Shown: positions 45,325 to 53,548 of the stretch, piece by piece
Position numbering within the stretch: the first letter of the stretch is position 1
Layout of the letters: each line of letters opens with the position of its first letter
From: an uncultured Pelagibacteraceae bacterium
Lineage (GTDB): Bacteria > Pseudomonadota > Alphaproteobacteria > Pelagibacterales > Pelagibacteraceae
NCBI GenBank assembly: GCA_902629935.1
Contig: CACOSU010000002.1
Location: forward strand, 62,001 to 126,000
Reading direction: 5' to 3'
Length of the DNA: 64,000 nt
Made by a program: the position numbers and the translations under genes
The notes under the pieces: generated by a model
Seen by the model: only the letters and a program-made list of their open reading frames with translations
Database searches by the model: none
Told to the model about the DNA's origin: nothing

Positions 45325-45771
45325 TTATCTAATTTCAATAAGTTTTTTCTTTTTATGTTCTGGAATTATTCTTTCACATGATATTGTTAAAAGCCCATCT
45401 TTAAGTTCAGCACCATTTACTTTTACATCATCAGCAATAGTGAATGATCTTGCAAATTGTCTTTGAGAAATACCTTTATGAATAATTTCTCCATTAACAT
45501 CACTGTCCTCAGACTTATTAACTTGTTTTGTTCTAACCGTTAATAAGTTGTCCTCGAATTCAACCTCAACATCTTTTTTGCTAAAGCCAGCTAATGCTAC
45601 TTCAATTGCATAGTTGTCTTTGCCTGTCTTTCTGATGTTGTATGGTGGATAATTTGACTGCATCGTCAAATTCCCGTTTCCCAACATATTTTCAAATTGG
45701 TCAAACATATCATCAAAACCAATTGAAAAAGGTCTAAGTGAGTTAAATATAGATAAATCCTTACTCGTCAT
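45325..45771 (-). CDS. Small heat shock protein (Hsp20/IbpA family)
   Basis: Alpha-crystallin-domain chaperone of 148 aa that holds unfolding proteins. The N-terminal part (FNSLRPFSIGFDDMFDQFENML) matches the IbpA-type start, YPPYNIRKTGKDNYAIEVALAGF opens the crystallin domain (core PPYNI), and GIAxRxF appears as GISQRQFARSFTIADDVKV. The C-terminal tail is short, ending in IEIR. An RpoH-type promoter and a good GGAGG site lie upstream. ibpA is a fair name but IbpA and HspA cannot be separated here. Confidence 0.93.
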   Translation of the reverse strand: MTSKDLSIFNSLRPFSIGFDDMFDQFENMLGNGNLTMQSNYPPYNIRKTGKDNYAIEVALAGFSKKDVEVEFEDNLLTVRTKQVNKSEDSDVNGEIIHKGISQRQFARSFTIADDVKVNGAELKDGLLTISCERIIPEHKKKKLIEIR

Positions 45772-45830
45772 AATATCCTCCTTTGTTAAGCAAGTTTATT
45801 TATTAAGCCCCATTAGGCGACTTACTAGGT

Positions 45831-45858
45831 ATATGGGAATTAATTAGTTTTTTTCAAG
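45831..45858 (-). promoter_or_regulatory. RpoH (sigma-32) type promoter of hsp20
   Basis: On the minus strand CTTGAAA (45858-45852) and CCCATAT (45837-45831) are separated by 14 bases, an essentially perfect heat shock consensus (CTTGAAA, 11-16 bases, CCCATnT). The leader to the hsp20 ATG is about 50 bases and includes an imperfect hairpin (TAAGTC/GGGCTTA region) but not over the ribosome binding site. Confidence 0.82.
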
Positions 45859-45870
45859 GTTGAAAATGTA

Positions 45871-47946
45871 CTAAATTTTTTTAGAAATTTTTAATGCAAA
45901 TGCATAGTCAATAGCAATATCTTCTATTGCGCCATCTCTTCCAGATTTTCCACCATGACCAGCATTCATTTCTGTTTTTAAAAGAAGTAAATTATTATCA
46001 GTTTTGTAATCCCTAAGTTTTGCAGTAAATTTTGCTGGCTCATCAAATAAAACTCTATTGTCACTTAAACTGGTTGTAATCAAGATATGTGGATAATCCA
46101 TTTTCTTAATATTATTATAAGGAGCATATGAAAAAATGTAATCAAAGTGTTCTTTGTTCTCTTTTGCATTTCCAAATTCGTCAAATTCTCCCACGGTCAA
46201 AGGTAAAGAGTGATCAAGATTTGTTGTTAAAGAATCTACAAAAGGAACAGCCATAATAATTCCTAAAAATAATTCAGGAGATTGATTGACTACAGCACCC
46301 ATTAACAATCCTCCAGCTGATCCACCCATTCCAATAATATTTCCTTTTGACGTATAATCCTTTTCGATCAAGTACTTTGCTGCGTAAATATAATCTTCAA
46401 AAGTATTTTTTTTATTTGTTAATTTTCCCTCTTTCCACCATTTCATACCTTTTTCCATACCACCTCTGATATGAGCTGTAGCCCAAATTATATCTCTATT
46501 TATAAGACTTAATCTTGTGGAAGAAAAACTTGGGGACATCGAATTTCCATAAGATCCATATCCATATAATAAAACATTTGCAGACCCATCAATTTTTGTG
46601 TTTTTGTGTCTTGTGATTGTTAATGGGACCATTCTTCCATCATGAGATTTAAACTCAACTCTCTCAACAATATAGTCATCTTTATTATGACCAGAAGGAA
46701 TTTCTTGCTCTTTTACAAGTTCTTTAGACTTAGTTGCTAAATTATACTTATATACTCTAGAAGGAGTTTTGGGTGATGAATATCCTAAATAGACCTCATC
46801 TGTATTTCTATCTTTTTGAATTAAGGTAAGTCCTGGGACATAAACACTCTCATCAGAAAAATTTAATTCTTCCTCTAAATTCGTAGAAATATTTTTAACA
46901 AACAGTTTATCTAAAGCTCCTGATGTTTCGCTACGAATTATCCAATTTTGAAGAAATGTTAATCCACCAACCAAAACCTCATCTTTAGCTAATATAAATG
47001 GTTTCCAATCCTGTGTTTCCAAATTTTCACAAATATCTATTTTAAAATCTTCAGCATTTTTGTTTGTATGATTGTAAAATTTACTATCCCATGAGCTGAT
47101 AGAATAAAGAACACCTCTTTCCCTTTTGATAATGAGTTTTGGCGATGGATTTTCTTCATTTGACTCAAAATAATATTGTTCTGAGGTATTATGGTCAGAA
47201 GTATTTATAAAATAATACTTTTCATCTGAGCTTATTCCTATCCCAACTGTAAAAGCCTCACTTTTTTCCTCAAAGATTAATTCATCTTCATCATTAAAAT
47301 TTCCTATTTTGTGTCTGTAAATTTTTCTTGCTCTATGATTTTCATCAAGTTTTGAATAAAATATATATTTATCATCTAAACTAAAGGTAATCCCACCTGA
47401 TGTTTCTGTAATTTCTTTTGAAATAATTTTTTTTGATTTTATATCTCTTATATAAATCGTATAATATTCAGAACCTTTAATATCTAAAGAGTATCCTAGA
47501 TATTTATCATTATTACTTACCTCTAAATCTCCTACACCAAAATACTCTGTTTGTAGTTTTTCTTTTTCTTTATCACCATTCCATATTTCCTCTATTTCTT
47601 CCGAGCCAATTTTTTTTCTCAGTTTTATAGAATAATTTCCTTTAGTTGTTGTTTTTGTCCAGTATTCATATGTGTGATCTTTGTAAGGTAAAGATTCATC
47701 ATCTAATTTTATTCTACCTTTAATTTCATCAAATAATTTTTTTTGAATATTTTTTGTATTCTTTAAATGAAAGTCTGCATAAGTATTCTCTTCTTGTAGG
47801 TACTTCTTAACTTCAGGATCAAGTTTAGATTTATCTTTTAGAACTTCCAAAATATTCTTTTGATGAATCCAGCTATAATTATCTTCCCATTCAATATTGT
47901 GACAAGATTTTATCTCTAGTTTTTTTTTAAGTTGTGGTACTTTCAT
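45871..47946 (-). CDS. ptrB: Oligopeptidase B-like prolyl oligopeptidase (S9A)
   Basis: Serine peptidase of 691 aa that cleaves short peptides after basic residues. The N-terminal seven-bladed propeller (about 70-400) is followed by an alpha/beta hydrolase domain with RGGMEKGMKWW-like AHIRGGMEKG, catalytic Ser543 in GMGGSAGGLLMG, and the terminal histidine in NAGHGGKSGRDG. SYGSYG (GYGSYGNSMSP) is the oxyanion region of oligopeptidase B. No signal peptide is seen, so it is cytoplasmic. It is separated from hsp20 by the latter's promoter and diverges from the J-domain gene. Confidence 0.9.
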   Translation of the reverse strand: MKVPQLKKKLEIKSCHNIEWEDNYSWIHQKNILEVLKDKSKLDPEVKKYLQEENTYADFHLKNTKNIQKKLFDEIKGRIKLDDESLPYKDHTYEYWTKTTTKGNYSIKLRKKIGSEEIEEIWNGDKEKEKLQTEYFGVGDLEVSNNDKYLGYSLDIKGSEYYTIYIRDIKSKKIISKEITETSGGITFSLDDKYIFYSKLDENHRARKIYRHKIGNFNDEDELIFEEKSEAFTVGIGISSDEKYYFINTSDHNTSEQYYFESNEENPSPKLIIKRERGVLYSISSWDSKFYNHTNKNAEDFKIDICENLETQDWKPFILAKDEVLVGGLTFLQNWIIRSETSGALDKLFVKNISTNLEEELNFSDESVYVPGLTLIQKDRNTDEVYLGYSSPKTPSRVYKYNLATKSKELVKEQEIPSGHNKDDYIVERVEFKSHDGRMVPLTITRHKNTKIDGSANVLLYGYGSYGNSMSPSFSSTRLSLINRDIIWATAHIRGGMEKGMKWWKEGKLTNKKNTFEDYIYAAKYLIEKDYTSKGNIIGMGGSAGGLLMGAVVNQSPELFLGIIMAVPFVDSLTTNLDHSLPLTVGEFDEFGNAKENKEHFDYIFSYAPYNNIKKMDYPHILITTSLSDNRVLFDEPAKFTAKLRDYKTDNNLLLLKTEMNAGHGGKSGRDGAIEDIAIDYAFALKISKKI

Positions 47947-47961
47947 TTTAATAGGAAATAT

Positions 47962-48465
47962 ATGAATATTATAATTTATACACTCATAATTTTAATTATC
48001 TTATATTTTTTATTAAGGTGGTGGTCCAGCATTTCTCCAAAAAAAATGTCAAAAAGTGTTAGACTAATTACAATATTTTTATTAGCAATTCTTGCAATTT
48101 TGTTCGCTGTGGGCGGAAAATTTTTATTAACATTACCACTGACTTTAGCAAGTTTAGCATTAGTTAAATTGAAAGGCTTATCTTTAATTCAGTTGATTTC
48201 ATTATATAGGCTTATTCAGACACTTAGAAATAGTGGTAGATTTTCATTTAATACTTCACAAAATAATAATTCAGGCAATTTATCTGTTTCTGAAGCATAT
48301 AAAATTTTAAATTTAGATATTAACAAAAAACCAACCAAAGAATTAGTTAATAAAGCATATCAAAAAATTCAAAAAAAAATACATCCAGATGTGTCTCCAG
48401 AAACGACAAGATTGTCAGCTATTGTTAATGAGGCAAAAGATATAGTTATAAAAGATATTTCTTAA
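47962..48465 (+). CDS. Membrane-anchored J-domain protein (DnaJ/TIM14-like)
   Basis: Small membrane protein with two to three hydrophobic segments (about 3-20, 33-52, 54-70) and a C-terminal J domain (about 108-167: SVSEAYKILNLD, KAYQKIQKKIHPDVS) with the HPD motif that stimulates Hsp70. The start at 47962 removes a short in-frame piece that overlaps ptrB. This layout resembles mitochondrial TIM14/Pam18 and DjlA-like proteins common in Alphaproteobacteria. The partner would be cytosolic DnaK. The convergent GT9 gene overlaps its end by four bases. Confidence 0.84.
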   Translation: MNIIIYTLIILIILYFLLRWWSSISPKKMSKSVRLITIFLLAILAILFAVGGKFLLTLPLTLASLALVKLKGLSLIQLISLYRLIQTLRNSGRFSFNTSQNNNSGNLSVSEAYKILNLDINKKPTKELVNKAYQKIQKKIHPDVSPETTRLSAIVNEAKDIVIKDIS

Positions 48466-49424
48466 TTAATTAATGAAACAAACTTATCGAAAATTTTTTC
48501 TGGATTAATTTTATCTTTTCCAAGAGTGTCATGAGTAACAGTAGTTTCACCATCTGGTATTATTGGATACATATTTGAACTATAAGATCCATAAATTAAA
48601 GGTGTATCTGCCATTAAAGTAATTGTTTTTACACCTAGTGCCGAGGATAGATGTGCAAATCCAGTATCATTGCATATAGAAATATTACAATTTTTTATTA
48701 TTGGTAAAATTTCTGCAATAGTTAAATCATCTAAAGGAAAACATTTTTCTTTAAATTTTGAATTATATATTTCACTTAAAATTTTTTGTTCTCCTTCATT
48801 TTTGCCTGTTGCTAAAAAAAATTTACATTTATTTTTTTTCTCGATTTTTTCCATAACTTTAAGAAATGTACTAGAGGGAATTCTTTTTGTAGGACCAGAG
48901 CCACCTATACCTAGTAAAATATTTATATCATCTTTACTAATTTTATATTTAATCATTGACTGATAAATTAAATTATTTTCTAGTCGAATTTCAGGATTGT
49001 CATTAGTTTCCATATCTAATTTGTCTTTAATTAATTTTTTAGCTGGTTTAGTGATATGTTGTTTTTGTTTTTTAAATAAAGGGTATTGATTTATATCTTT
49101 AATACCAGCCAACCTTGCGATTAAATTAAATCTTAGAGAGGAATTAAATATAAATACTTTTTCAAAATTATATTTTTTGATATCGCTTACTATCTTGAAG
49201 AAACCTAATATTCCATCATGTCTTTCATTTTTTTTGTTATCTCTTTTCAGGTAAATAATATTATCAATATAATTTGTATAATTTAAAATTTCGTTTGCCT
49301 TAGAGTTCTCTTTTACCAATAAACTTACAGGTGAATTGAATTTTTTTGATATAGCCTTTATAAAAGGAAGAAAAATTACAGTATCACCAATACCCATTCT
49401 ATTTTGAATAGCTAATATTTTCAT
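48462..49424 (-). CDS. Glycosyltransferase family 9 (heptosyltransferase-like)
   Basis: GT-B enzyme of 320 aa of the LPS heptosyltransferase family: ILAIQNRMGIGDTVIFLPFI (core GDTVIFLPF) at the N-terminus, the GIGGSGPTKRIPSSTF segment, and CNISICNDTGFAHLSSALGVKTI (core CNDTGFAHLS), the nucleotide-sugar site. It should transfer a sugar to lipid A-core or another surface glycan. No other LPS gene is next to it. The particular sugar is not readable. Confidence 0.86.
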   Translation of the reverse strand: MKILAIQNRMGIGDTVIFLPFIKAISKKFNSPVSLLVKENSKANEILNYTNYIDNIIYLKRDNKKNERHDGILGFFKIVSDIKKYNFEKVFIFNSSLRFNLIARLAGIKDINQYPLFKKQKQHITKPAKKLIKDKLDMETNDNPEIRLENNLIYQSMIKYKISKDDINILLGIGGSGPTKRIPSSTFLKVMEKIEKKNKCKFFLATGKNEGEQKILSEIYNSKFKEKCFPLDDLTIAEILPIIKNCNISICNDTGFAHLSSALGVKTITLMADTPLIYGSYSSNMYPIIPDGETTVTHDTLGKDKINPEKIFDKFVSLIN

Positions 49425-49473
49425 AGTTAATTTATAAACTTTACTAATTTATATTTTTATATAAATTTTTATT

Positions 49474-50358
49474 ATGAGTAAAATTAAAGGCATTTATGCG
49501 GCTTCAATGTCTGTTTTAAATGACGATTTAACACTGAATATTAAAAAAACCATTCAACATGCTGAAATGGTTATTGAAAATGGTTGTCATGGAGCTGCTA
49601 TATTTGGAAGTACAGGACAGGCGCAACTTGTATCAGTTTCTGAAAAAATTAATTTATTAAACCATTTAACGTCAAGCAAGTACAAAGAAAAGTATATCAT
49701 CGGTACAGGATTAAATTCATTGGGTGAAACAATAAACCTAATGAGAGTCTCAAAATCTTTGGATTTTAATAAATTTTTAATTATGCCACCTGCTTATTAC
49801 AAGTATGAAGACAAAGAAGTAATAGAATTTTATAGTAAATTAGTTCAGGCTATTCCAGATTGTGAAATAGTGCTTTATAATTTTGAAAAGTTGTGTGGAT
49901 ATAAATTTAGTATTAGTTGCGTAGAAGAACTTGTAAAAAAATACCCTAAAAATATTATTGGTGTTAAAGATAGTACTTATAATCTTTTTGAAAATTTAAA
50001 AATTAACAATTTTTCAGTCTTACCTGGTTCAGAGTCGAAATTATTTAAAGGTCTCCAATTAGGCTGTTCAGGTATAATTACTGCCACATGTAATGCTACG
50101 GCTAAATTAGCAAGAAAAGTTTATGATGATTTTAATAATGGAAATGAACAGACTGTAAATCAAAATCTTTGTGATGTAAGAGCTGAGTTTGAAAAATATA
50201 ATTTAATTTCTGGTTTACATACTTTTTTTGGTAAAAATGATAAATGCTATAGAAATCTTTTACCCCCTCTAAGTATTTTGAATTCTAAAGATGAAAAAGA
50301 TATAATTAATAATCTTGAGAAGTTGAATTTCTCATTAAACAACTCTATGGCTGCTTAA
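49474..50358 (+). CDS. DapA/NAL-superfamily aldolase or lyase, not typical DHDPS
   Basis: TIM-barrel class I aldolase family protein of 294 aa. The Schiff-base lysine is Lys165 in IIGVKDSTYN, the family tyrosine is in VLYNFEK, and FGSTGQAQ replaces the usual GTTGES. The arginine that follows the tyrosine motif in true dihydrodipicolinate synthase (YNVPSRT) is missing, so a role in lysine synthesis is doubtful; 2-keto-3-deoxy acid aldolase or another 2-oxo acid lyase is more likely. It precedes cfa by one base. Confidence 0.8.
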   Translation: MSKIKGIYAASMSVLNDDLTLNIKKTIQHAEMVIENGCHGAAIFGSTGQAQLVSVSEKINLLNHLTSSKYKEKYIIGTGLNSLGETINLMRVSKSLDFNKFLIMPPAYYKYEDKEVIEFYSKLVQAIPDCEIVLYNFEKLCGYKFSISCVEELVKKYPKNIIGVKDSTYNLFENLKINNFSVLPGSESKLFKGLQLGCSGIITATCNATAKLARKVYDDFNNGNEQTVNQNLCDVRAEFEKYNLISGLHTFFGKNDKCYRNLLPPLSILNSKDEKDIINNLEKLNFSLNNSMAA

Positions 50359-50359
50359 T

Positions 50360-51550
50360 ATGCAATTAGCTAGATTTTTAAATAATGTTTTTAAAAAAGA
50401 TGGGTTTATATTAGTTGATGCTAAATCTAAAAGTTACATTATAGGAAACCCAAAAAGTGAAAACCCAATTAAAGTTAAAATATTAAATAAAAATCTTCAC
50501 TATAAATTATTATTTCATCCTGATTTGTATTTTGGTGAAGGTTACACTAATGGAGAAATTATTATAGAGAATGGAACATTAACTGATTTTTTAGACCTTT
50601 CCCTAATGAACTTTGGAAGGGGAGATTTAAATTTTTTTAGTTATTTAATTAATAGATTGAGAGGCTCATACAGATATTTAACTAATTTTAATTTCATAAA
50701 AAAATCTAAAATGAACGTTTCTCATCATTATGATATTTCTGATGACCTTTATGATTTGTTTTTAGATTCTAAAAGACAATATTCATGTGCTTACTTTAAG
50801 AATGAAGCAGACACTTTAGAAACAGCACAGAATAACAAAATTCAACATATAATTAAGAAACTAAATATAAAACCAAATCAGAAAGTCTTAGATATTGGAT
50901 GTGGCTGGGGATCATTGGCAATTGATATAGCAAGAAGTGCAAATTGTGAAGTAACAGGAATTACTCTTTCAGAAAATCAATTTAATTACTGTAAAAATAG
51001 AGCTAAAGAACTGAATTTGGAAAATCAATTAAATTTTAGGTTAATGGATTACAGAGAATTAAATGAAAAATTTGATAGAATAGTAAGTGTTGGAATGTTT
51101 GAGCATGTAGGGAGAAAATTCTATAATAAATTTTTTTTACAAGTTGAAAAACTCTTAAAAGATGACGGAGTATCCTTAATTCATACGATAGGGTCAGTAA
51201 ATCCACCAAGAGATCCACATCCATGGATTACCAAGTACATTTTTCCTGGCGGATATACTCCAAGCTTGAGTGAGGTAACAACACCAATTGAAAAAGCAGG
51301 CTTAATCGTTGCAGATATTGAGGTTTTAAGACTTCATTACTCACATACACTAAGACATTGGAAAGAAAATTGTATTCGAAATAAAGATAAAATAATTGAA
51401 ATGTTTGATGAAAGATTTTTTAGGATGTGGGAATTTTATCTTGCTGGTTGTGAGATGGCATTTAAATGGGGCGATCAAGTTGTATATCAATTTCAGTTAA
51501 CAAAGAATTATTCATCTACACCTGTTACAAGAGACTATATTTATCAATAA
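50360..51550 (+). CDS. cfa: Cyclopropane-fatty-acyl-phospholipid synthase-family methyltransferase
   Basis: SAM-dependent enzyme of 396 aa. The SAM-binding motif VLDIGCGWGSLAIDIA is near residue 180, VSHHYDISDDLYDLFLDSKRQYSCAYF (core HHYDISDDLY) precedes it, and SVGMFEHVG, LIHTIG and FPGGYTPSLSE are the active site patterns of cyclopropane synthase. The product would be cyclopropanated membrane lipids; related mycolic and other acid methyltransferases share these motifs. It follows the DapA-like gene by one base, which suggests co-transcription but no shared pathway is evident. Confidence 0.9.
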   Translation: MQLARFLNNVFKKDGFILVDAKSKSYIIGNPKSENPIKVKILNKNLHYKLLFHPDLYFGEGYTNGEIIIENGTLTDFLDLSLMNFGRGDLNFFSYLINRLRGSYRYLTNFNFIKKSKMNVSHHYDISDDLYDLFLDSKRQYSCAYFKNEADTLETAQNNKIQHIIKKLNIKPNQKVLDIGCGWGSLAIDIARSANCEVTGITLSENQFNYCKNRAKELNLENQLNFRLMDYRELNEKFDRIVSVGMFEHVGRKFYNKFFLQVEKLLKDDGVSLIHTIGSVNPPRDPHPWITKYIFPGGYTPSLSEVTTPIEKAGLIVADIEVLRLHYSHTLRHWKENCIRNKDKIIEMFDERFFRMWEFYLAGCEMAFKWGDQVVYQFQLTKNYSSTPVTRDYIYQ

Positions 51551-51577
51551 ATAATTGGTAGAAACTAACTCCCTTTA

Positions 51578-52795
51578 ATGAAAAAAAAGAAAAAAAAATT
51601 AAAAAAAAGTATTTCTAAAAATCAAAGTAAAGCCAAAAAAAAAGCAAAAAAAACATCTAAAAAATCAAATAAACTTAATATAAAAAATAAATCTGTAACT
51701 AGAACTAAGAGTCGAAGTAAACAAAAAAAAAATAAATCAAAAAAACTAAAAAAATCAAAAAAGGTTTCAAAAAAATTAAAATCTACCTTACCAAAGAAAC
51801 AAGATCTTATCTTAAAATTAGTTAACTTTCAAAATTCTCTTAGGCCTGAATTTAAGTTAAGTTTAAATTTTGGTTTTGAAAAATATATACAATCATTTTT
51901 TGATAAAATAGCTGACACAATTTCAAAATATAAAATTTTAAAAAAAGATGAAGCAAGAAGGTTAAAATTAGAAAAACAAGAAAAAGAAAGGTTAGAAAAA
52001 ATTAAAATTGCAAAAGAAAAACAAAAAGAGGTCGAATTAAAAGTTAAATTAAAAGAACAAGCTTTAAAAGATGAAATTAGATTAGAAAAACAAAGAACAA
52101 AAGAAATAAAACTATTCTTAAGAAAAGAACAAGCTCTTTTAAGAATTGAGCAAGCAGAAAAACAAAAGCAATTTTTGCAACAATTAAAACTAGATAAGCA
52201 AATTGAAAAATTCAGAGTTAGAGAGGTTAAAGAATTAGAAAAACTAGAAAAAATTTCCTTAAGAGAAAAAAGAGAGGATTATGCTGGTTTACAACAAAGA
52301 ATAGAAAAACTAAAAGAAAAATATAGAATTATTAGAGATCAAAAAATTAGAGAAAGAGTAGAGGCCCTAGGAGTAAAAATTCAAGGAGATGAAGATAGAG
52401 AAACACTTTTACAAAAAGAAAAAGAATACACTTTAGCTAGACAAAAAATTGAGTTTGCTCTCGAAAGTTTTTACAGAAGTGCTAGTAGTTTAGTATTTCA
52501 ATTAAACAAAAGACATATAACAAGGCATATGTCTATCTTTAGATGCATAGACAGAAGGTTTGAAACAGGAGAAGTATTTATTAAATGGGATGAAGCCTCA
52601 GATGATGAATGGCTTTTATTAATTTATATTAAAAACAATTCACCAGATGAAGGAATAGTTATTGAAGATAAAACCAATCCAGAAAAAAATATTTCTCATG
52701 AATTTAAAAATAATGAAATATTTAAGGCTTCAGATACTATGGTTGACGCACTTACTCAACTAATTGCAAGAAAAAGAGCCAAAAATATCAATTAA
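51578..52795 (+). CDS. Lysine-rich coiled-coil protein of unknown function
   Basis: A 405-aa protein that I do not recognise from a characterised family. Residues 1-75 are extremely Lys/Ser-rich (e.g. KKKAKKTSKKSNK), residues 75-110 are more ordinary (LILKLVNFQNSLRPEFKLSLNFGF), and residues about 115-295 are a long Glu/Lys-rich predicted coiled coil. A C-terminal globular region follows (SLVFQLNKRHITRHMSIFRCIDRRFETGEVFIKWDEASDDEW, described here by its ITRHMSIF and KWDEASDDEW cores). The basic head could bind nucleic acid, phospholipid or another polyanion. A small two-helix membrane protein lies 30 bases downstream. Length and codon use look like the neighbours. Confidence 0.8.
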   Translation: MKKKKKKLKKSISKNQSKAKKKAKKTSKKSNKLNIKNKSVTRTKSRSKQKKNKSKKLKKSKKVSKKLKSTLPKKQDLILKLVNFQNSLRPEFKLSLNFGFEKYIQSFFDKIADTISKYKILKKDEARRLKLEKQEKERLEKIKIAKEKQKEVELKVKLKEQALKDEIRLEKQRTKEIKLFLRKEQALLRIEQAEKQKQFLQQLKLDKQIEKFRVREVKELEKLEKISLREKREDYAGLQQRIEKLKEKYRIIRDQKIRERVEALGVKIQGDEDRETLLQKEKEYTLARQKIEFALESFYRSASSLVFQLNKRHITRHMSIFRCIDRRFETGEVFIKWDEASDDEWLLLIYIKNNSPDEGIVIEDKTNPEKNISHEFKNNEIFKASDTMVDALTQLIARKRAKNIN

Positions 52796-52825
52796 ATTAT
52801 CTTAAATAATTAAGTATCATTTAAG

Positions 52826-53119
52826 ATGTTATTTTCATCTGCATTAATGATCATTTTGTATTTAATATTTAGATATGTTCTTGCATGGATAAGATATTTT
52901 AACAGTCTTGACTCTAGGTTAGGTCAGTCTACCTGGCGATGGAGTTATGATTATCCAGTTATAGGTGAAAGAGACATCTCAGATCTAGATGATAAAACCT
53001 TTGTTAGATTGAGGAGAAAAAGAAATAGAGTTATAACTCTAATGTACTCAATCTTACTAATAATGTTTTTGTTATCTATGTCTTTACTAAGTGAATTTTT
53101 AATATTTTTCTTAACTTAG
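52826..53119 (+). CDS. Small two-helix membrane protein of unknown function
   Basis: 97 aa with hydrophobic segments at about residues 3-20 and 69-93. Between them is a soluble loop with WRWSYDYPVIGERDISDLDDKTFVRLRRKRNR, recognisable by YDYPVIGERD and a basic RLRRKRNR just before the second helix. No family is recognised. It is 30 bases downstream of the lysine-rich coiled-coil gene, so the two are probably co-transcribed. Its end overlaps the convergent DCC-family gene by four bases. Confidence 0.7.
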   Translation: MLFSSALMIILYLIFRYVLAWIRYFNSLDSRLGQSTWRWSYDYPVIGERDISDLDDKTFVRLRRKRNRVITLMYSILLIMFLLSMSLLSEFLIFFLT

Positions 53120-53463
53120 TTTTTAAGTTGTTTTTTATTTTTTAAATATAAAAAAAAGGCAATCATTTCATACCCATATTTAAAGATTGTAAAAATTATT
53201 GGTAATTTAAAAAATTTATATAAAAATTTATATTTTGGAATTTTTTTCCAAACATAAAGAAATGCCTCTGCGCCCTGAATAATTTTACCATTTTCCTTAA
53301 CATGCAGTCTTCTTAATAATTCTTTACCATTTCTAGATGTATCTTTTTCAGCATCTGAATTATTAGTTATATCTATCCAGTCAATATCTTTGATATTTTC
53401 TTTTTTATATAAGTTAATTTCCGATCTACAGATCTTACAAGAATTATTAAAATATACTCTCAT
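53116..53463 (-). CDS. Thiol-disulfide oxidoreductase DCC-family protein (DUF393)
   Basis: 115-aa protein with a thioredoxin-like CxxC near the N-terminus (VYFNNSCKICRSEINLY, residues 3-19) and the ELLRRLHVKENGKIIQGAEAFLYVWKKIP segment (core RRLHV and GAEAFLYVW) of DUF393. Most members start with DGDCPLC; here the motif is NNSCKIC, a variant. Predicted role in disulfide or thiol redox chemistry is by family only. It is a lone minus-strand gene between the small membrane protein and tldD. Confidence 0.8.
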   Translation of the reverse strand: MRVYFNNSCKICRSEINLYKKENIKDIDWIDITNNSDAEKDTSRNGKELLRRLHVKENGKIIQGAEAFLYVWKKIPKYKFLYKFFKLPIIFTIFKYGYEMIAFFLYLKNKKQLKN

Positions 53464-53514
53464 TTAACAATAATTAACTTTTAGTAAGAAATTGTACATG
53501 CGTAAAATGATCAG

Positions 53515-53542
53515 TTGAAAATTATCAACAAACCACTATTTA
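53515..53542 (+). promoter_or_regulatory. Possible promoter of tldD (leaderless arrangement)
   Basis: TTGAAA (53515-53520) and TATTTA (53537-53542) are 16 bases apart, and the tldD ATG starts at 53549. As with ahcY, the transcript would begin at the start codon, and no Shine-Dalgarno sequence is present. Confidence 0.45.
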
Positions 53543-53548
53543 GAGTAT

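Noticed and set aside
45772-45830. RNA thermometer (ROSE or FourU) in the hsp20 leader
   Set aside because: There is a hairpin near the middle, but the GGAGG site is not paired in it and no U(U/G)GCU or UUUU element faces it; the promoter alone explains heat control.
51578-51790. Possible frameshifts in the A-rich run at the start of the coiled-coil gene
   Set aside because: The frame stays open with regular Lys/Ser alternation through all the A-runs and the downstream part is in the same frame, so the low complexity looks genuine.
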